NCBI RefSeq assembly: GCF_001275385.1 | Contig: NZ_LGIW01000015.1 | Span: forward strand, 434,001 to 498,000 | DNA length: 64,000 nucleotides | From: Exiguobacterium sp. BMC-KP | GTDB taxonomy: Bacteria > Bacillota > Bacilli > Exiguobacteriales > Exiguobacteriaceae | Direction: 5' to 3' | Shown: one piece after another, positions 61,538-64,000 of the stretch | Layout of the letters: the number at the start of each line of letters is the position of its first letter | Position numbering within the stretch: the first letter of the stretch is position 1 | The notes under the pieces: model-generated | Told to the model about the DNA's origin: nothing | Databases searched by the model: none | What the model saw: the letters and a program-made list of their open reading frames with translations, nothing else | Translations under genes and position numbers: made by a program

Positions 61538-62977
61538 ATGGAACTAGTCATCATTCTTCTTGCCTTATCCTTATTGATGTTCGTTGCCTATCGTGGTTTT
61601 TCGGTCATCCTATTTGCACCGATTTGTGCCTTATTCGCCGTCTTACTGACGAACCCGGACTGGGTATTACCCTTCTTCTCGAATATCTTCATGGAAAAGA
61701 TGGTCGGGTTCATTAAAGCGTACTTCCCGGTCTTCCTACTCGGAGCGATTTTCGGGAAAGTCGTCGAGATGTCCGGTATCGCGGAATCAATCGCGAAAAC
61801 GATCATCCGGATGATTGGTGCAAAACGCGCCATCCTCGCTATCGTCTTACTTGGCGCCATTCTTACATATAGCGGTGTCAGCTTATTCGTTGTCGTCTTC
61901 GCTGTTTATCCGTTCGCGGCAAACCTGTTCCGTGAAGCGAATATCCCGAAACGTCTCATTCCAGGAACGATTGCCCTTGGTGCGTTCACGTTCACGATGG
62001 ACGCGTTACCAGGAACACCACAGATTCAAAACGTCATTCCTACGACGTTCTTTAAAACAGATATCTACGCTGCCCCAATCATGGGTTCAGTCGGTGGGTT
62101 ATTCATCTTAGTCGTCGGGATGTGGTATCTCGAGTCACGCAAGAAAAAAGCCCATCAAGCGGGTGAAGGCTATGCTGGATTCGAAGCGACGGCTGCGAGT
62201 GCCGCACCACAGATGGAATTGAAGAACGAACCGGAAATGACGCTCGAAACGGATCGTCAACCGGTCTATCGTCAAGTCCTAGCTTTCGTCCCACTCGTCC
62301 TCGTTGCTGTCATGAACAAAGTCTTCACCCTGTCGATTCCGAAATGGTATCCAGAAGGGTTCGACTTCTCAGCAATCGGTCTAGAAGCATTCGGAAAGAT
62401 TGAGACACCAGCTGTTCTTGCCATCTGGTCCGTCCAAATGGCATTGTTGATCGGAATTCTCGCAGCGATGCTGTATGACTTCCCGAAGATCAAGACGAAC
62501 TTCCAAGCGGGTCTAAACGTCAGTATCGGCGGCGCACTCTTAGCCGTCATGAATACCGGTGCTGAGTATGGCTTCGGTGGTGTCATCGCCGCACTTCCAG
62601 GATTCAAGTCCGTCTCAAGCGGGATCTCGGAAACATTCACGAATCCGCTCGTCAACGGAGCAGTCACGACGACGACGCTTGCTGGTGTTACTGGTTCAGC
62701 ATCCGGCGGGATGGGGATCGCGTTAAGTGCGATGTCTGATAAATATACGCAGGCAATCACGTCAGGTGGTGTGCCGCCAGAAGTCATGCACCGCGTCATC
62801 TCGATGGCGTCCGGCGGAATGGATACGTTACCGCATAACGGTGCCGTCATCACGTTGCTAGCGGTCACGGGACTCACGCACCGTCAGTCTTATAAAGATA
62901 TCTTCATGATCACGATCCTCAAGACAGTGACGGTCTTCTTGATGATTGGATTGTATAGCTTAACTGGTTTGTATTAA
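61538..62977 (+). CDS. GntP-family permease (YxjC-like, probable short-chain hydroxyacid/acetoacetate transporter)
   Basis: 479 aa, about twelve helices, GntP/CitMHS-like architecture (AYFPVFLLGAIFGKVVEMSG, TYSGVSLFVVVFAVYPFA, SASGGMGIALSAMSDKY, SMASGGMDTLPHNGAVITLL). Located directly before scoA-scoB as yxjC is in B. subtilis, so the substrate is likely acetoacetate or 3-hydroxybutyrate. RBS TGAAGGAGA before ATG 61538. Confidence 0.9.
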   Translation: MELVIILLALSLLMFVAYRGFSVILFAPICALFAVLLTNPDWVLPFFSNIFMEKMVGFIKAYFPVFLLGAIFGKVVEMSGIAESIAKTIIRMIGAKRAILAIVLLGAILTYSGVSLFVVVFAVYPFAANLFREANIPKRLIPGTIALGAFTFTMDALPGTPQIQNVIPTTFFKTDIYAAPIMGSVGGLFILVVGMWYLESRKKKAHQAGEGYAGFEATAASAAPQMELKNEPEMTLETDRQPVYRQVLAFVPLVLVAVMNKVFTLSIPKWYPEGFDFSAIGLEAFGKIETPAVLAIWSVQMALLIGILAAMLYDFPKIKTNFQAGLNVSIGGALLAVMNTGAEYGFGGVIAALPGFKSVSSGISETFTNPLVNGAVTTTTLAGVTGSASGGMGIALSAMSDKYTQAITSGGVPPEVMHRVISMASGGMDTLPHNGAVITLLAVTGLTHRQSYKDIFMITILKTVTVFLMIGLYSLTGLY

Positions 62978-63001
62978 AGACTTCAAAGGGGGCATCATCA
63001 G

Positions 63002-63703
63002 ATGAAACAGGGGAAAGTATATGCATCATTCGCGGAAGCGACAGCAGACATCTTTGACGGGGCGACGCTAGTCGTAGGGGGCTTCGGACTCTGCGGAATC
63101 CCGGAAAAATCAATCACGGCGCTACAAGAGAAGGGCGTCAAGGATTTGACGGTCGTCAGTAACAACTGTGGCGTCGATGATTTTGGACTCGGTCTACTCT
63201 TGCAGACGCGACAAATTAAGAAGATGATCTCGTCGTACGTCGGAGAAAACAAGACGTTCGAACAACAGTACCTCAGTGGCGAGATTGAAGTCGATCTCGT
63301 TCCCCAAGGTACGCTTGCGGAACGAATCCGGGCCGGTGGTGCTGGCATTCCTGGTTTTTATACACCGACTGGCGTCGGGACACCGGTTGCCGAAGGAAAA
63401 GAACAAAAGGAGTTCGACGGAAAAACGTATCTGCTCGAAGAAGGGATCGTCGGTGATTTTGCGATCGTCAAAGCCTGGAAAGCAGATCGTCTCGGGAATC
63501 TCGTCTTCCGAAAGACGTCACGCAACTTTAATCCGATTGTCGCAACAGCGGGAAAGGTAACGATCGTCGAAGTCGAAGAACTCGTCGAAGTTGGCGAACT
63601 GGATCCGAACGAGATCCATACACCTGCTGTTTACGTCCAGCGTATCGTCGTCGGGACGGATTATGAAAAACGCATCGAACGCCGGACTGTCCGGGAAGCT
63701 TGA
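63002..63703 (+). CDS. scoA: 3-oxoacid (succinyl-CoA:acetoacetate) CoA-transferase subunit A
   Basis: 233 aa. Family I CoA-transferase alpha subunit: the CoA-binding [40 protein letters not shown] and [17 protein letters not shown]. Activates acetoacetate for use as a carbon source. RBS AAGGGGG about 11 nt upstream. The gene overlaps nothing; scoB begins 13 nt downstream. Confidence 0.95.
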   Translation: MKQGKVYASFAEATADIFDGATLVVGGFGLCGIPEKSITALQEKGVKDLTVVSNNCGVDDFGLGLLLQTRQIKKMISSYVGENKTFEQQYLSGEIEVDLVPQGTLAERIRAGGAGIPGFYTPTGVGTPVAEGKEQKEFDGKTYLLEEGIVGDFAIVKAWKADRLGNLVFRKTSRNFNPIVATAGKVTIVEVEELVEVGELDPNEIHTPAVYVQRIVVGTDYEKRIERRTVREA

Positions 63704-63716
63704 GGAGGAGATCGAT

Positions 63717-64000
63717 ATGAAAACGACACGAGATATCATCATTGAACGCGCACTTCAGGAAATTGAAGACGGGATGTACGTTAACCTCGGAATCGGGATT
63801 CCGACATTGATCGCCAATGCGATTCCGGACGACATGCATGTCATGTTGCAATCTGAAAATGGCTTGCTTGGGATCGGACCGTATCCACTCGATCATGAAG
63901 TCGATGCCGACGAGATCAATGCCGGCAAAGAGACGGTAACGGCACAATCAGGAGCTTCTTACTTCGATAGTGCTGAGTCGTTCGCAATGATTCGCGGCGG
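63717..64000 (+). CDS. scoB: 3-oxoacid CoA-transferase subunit B (5' part, cut by the window edge)
   Basis: First 94 residues visible: [31 protein letters not shown] and [17 protein letters not shown], the last carrying the catalytic Glu of SENG that forms the glutamyl-CoA thioester. RBS GGAGGAG 7 nt before ATG 63717. Completes the scoAB pair. Confidence 0.95.
   Translation, partial: MKTTRDIIIERALQEIEDGMYVNLGIGIPTLIANAIPDDMHVMLQSENGLLGIGPYPLDHEVDADEINAGKETVTAQSGASYFDSAESFAMIRG

Noticed and set aside
63528-63947. 139-codon open frame antisense to scoA/scoB
   Set aside because: It lies opposite two strongly supported genes, has no ribosome site and encodes an unnatural composition; a mirror of codon bias.

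Overview
The window is a typical Bacillales (low-GC Gram-positive) chromosome segment. Conserved gene order (lexA-yneA-yneB-ynzC-tkt-yneF-ccdA-ccdC-yneK, then aconitase, yneP-type thioesterase, plsY), strong AGGAGG-type ribosome binding sites, UUG/GUG starts and SigB, CcpA and CcpC-like sites all fit. Protein content and the lack of recognisable sporulation genes (only a Spo0E-like phosphatase and a SpoVK-like tandem AAA protein) suggest Exiguobacterium or a close relative; that genus call is inference. No rRNA, tRNA, CRISPR array or transposase was seen.

Layout. 0-2.8 kb: end of an unknown gene and the glycerol operon glpF-glpK with a CcpA cre box. 2.8-8.1 kb: the SOS block (lexA divergent from yneA-yneB, with three LexA boxes), ynzC, transketolase and yneF. 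8.2-12.6 kb: a heterodimeric multidrug ABC exporter and a secreted SH3b/3D wall hydrolase. 12.9-15.5 kb: small regulatory or hypothetical genes and cytochrome c biogenesis (ccdA, ccdC). 15.6-21.5 kb: a VOC-LD-carboxypeptidase fusion, an NsrR-like regulator that has lost its Fe-S cysteines facing a degenerate flavohaemoglobin-like protein, and an MFS exporter behind a 25-codon leader peptide. 21.5-29.6 kb: prfC, SigB-type stress genes, an MBL hydrolase, a nucleobase permease with a divergent LysR regulator, rtcB and a lipoprotein. 29.8-41.1 kb: aconitase (CcpC-type dyad), a tandem AAA ATPase, thioesterase, VanY-type lipoprotein, plsY, a DeoR regulator with cutC, and a DUF975 membrane protein. 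41.1-53.4 kb: a dehydrogenase-ABC exporter pair, an orphan histidine kinase with a degenerate GGDEF-EAL partner, DUF4003, DUF1836/TrhA, an M3 peptidase and rpiA.

53.4-59.1 kb is visibly more AT-rich and looks acquired. It holds a regulator made of a nucleotide-site-less ABC domain fused to LytTR, an ABC ATPase and permease, a 25-residue membrane peptide, a nonsense-mutated gene, and a pair consisting of a two-TM small protein and a secreted pre-pro-protein with a glycine-rich hydrophobic core. This resembles an export/immunity locus for an antimicrobial protein. A 13-bp direct repeat (53460-53472 and 59020-59032) lies at its two ends. 59.5-64 kb returns to core genes: DUF350, a 5TM diguanylate cyclase, and a ketone-body module (GntP-type permease, scoA, scoB) with a cre box.

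The least ordinary items are the cluster-less NsrR/hollow flavohaemoglobin pair (18.4-19.8 kb), the attenuator-like leader of the MFS exporter (21.1-21.3 kb), the bacteriocin-like AT-rich island (53.5-59.0 kb) and the VOC-MccF fusion with a Thr at the nucleophile position (16-17.3 kb).
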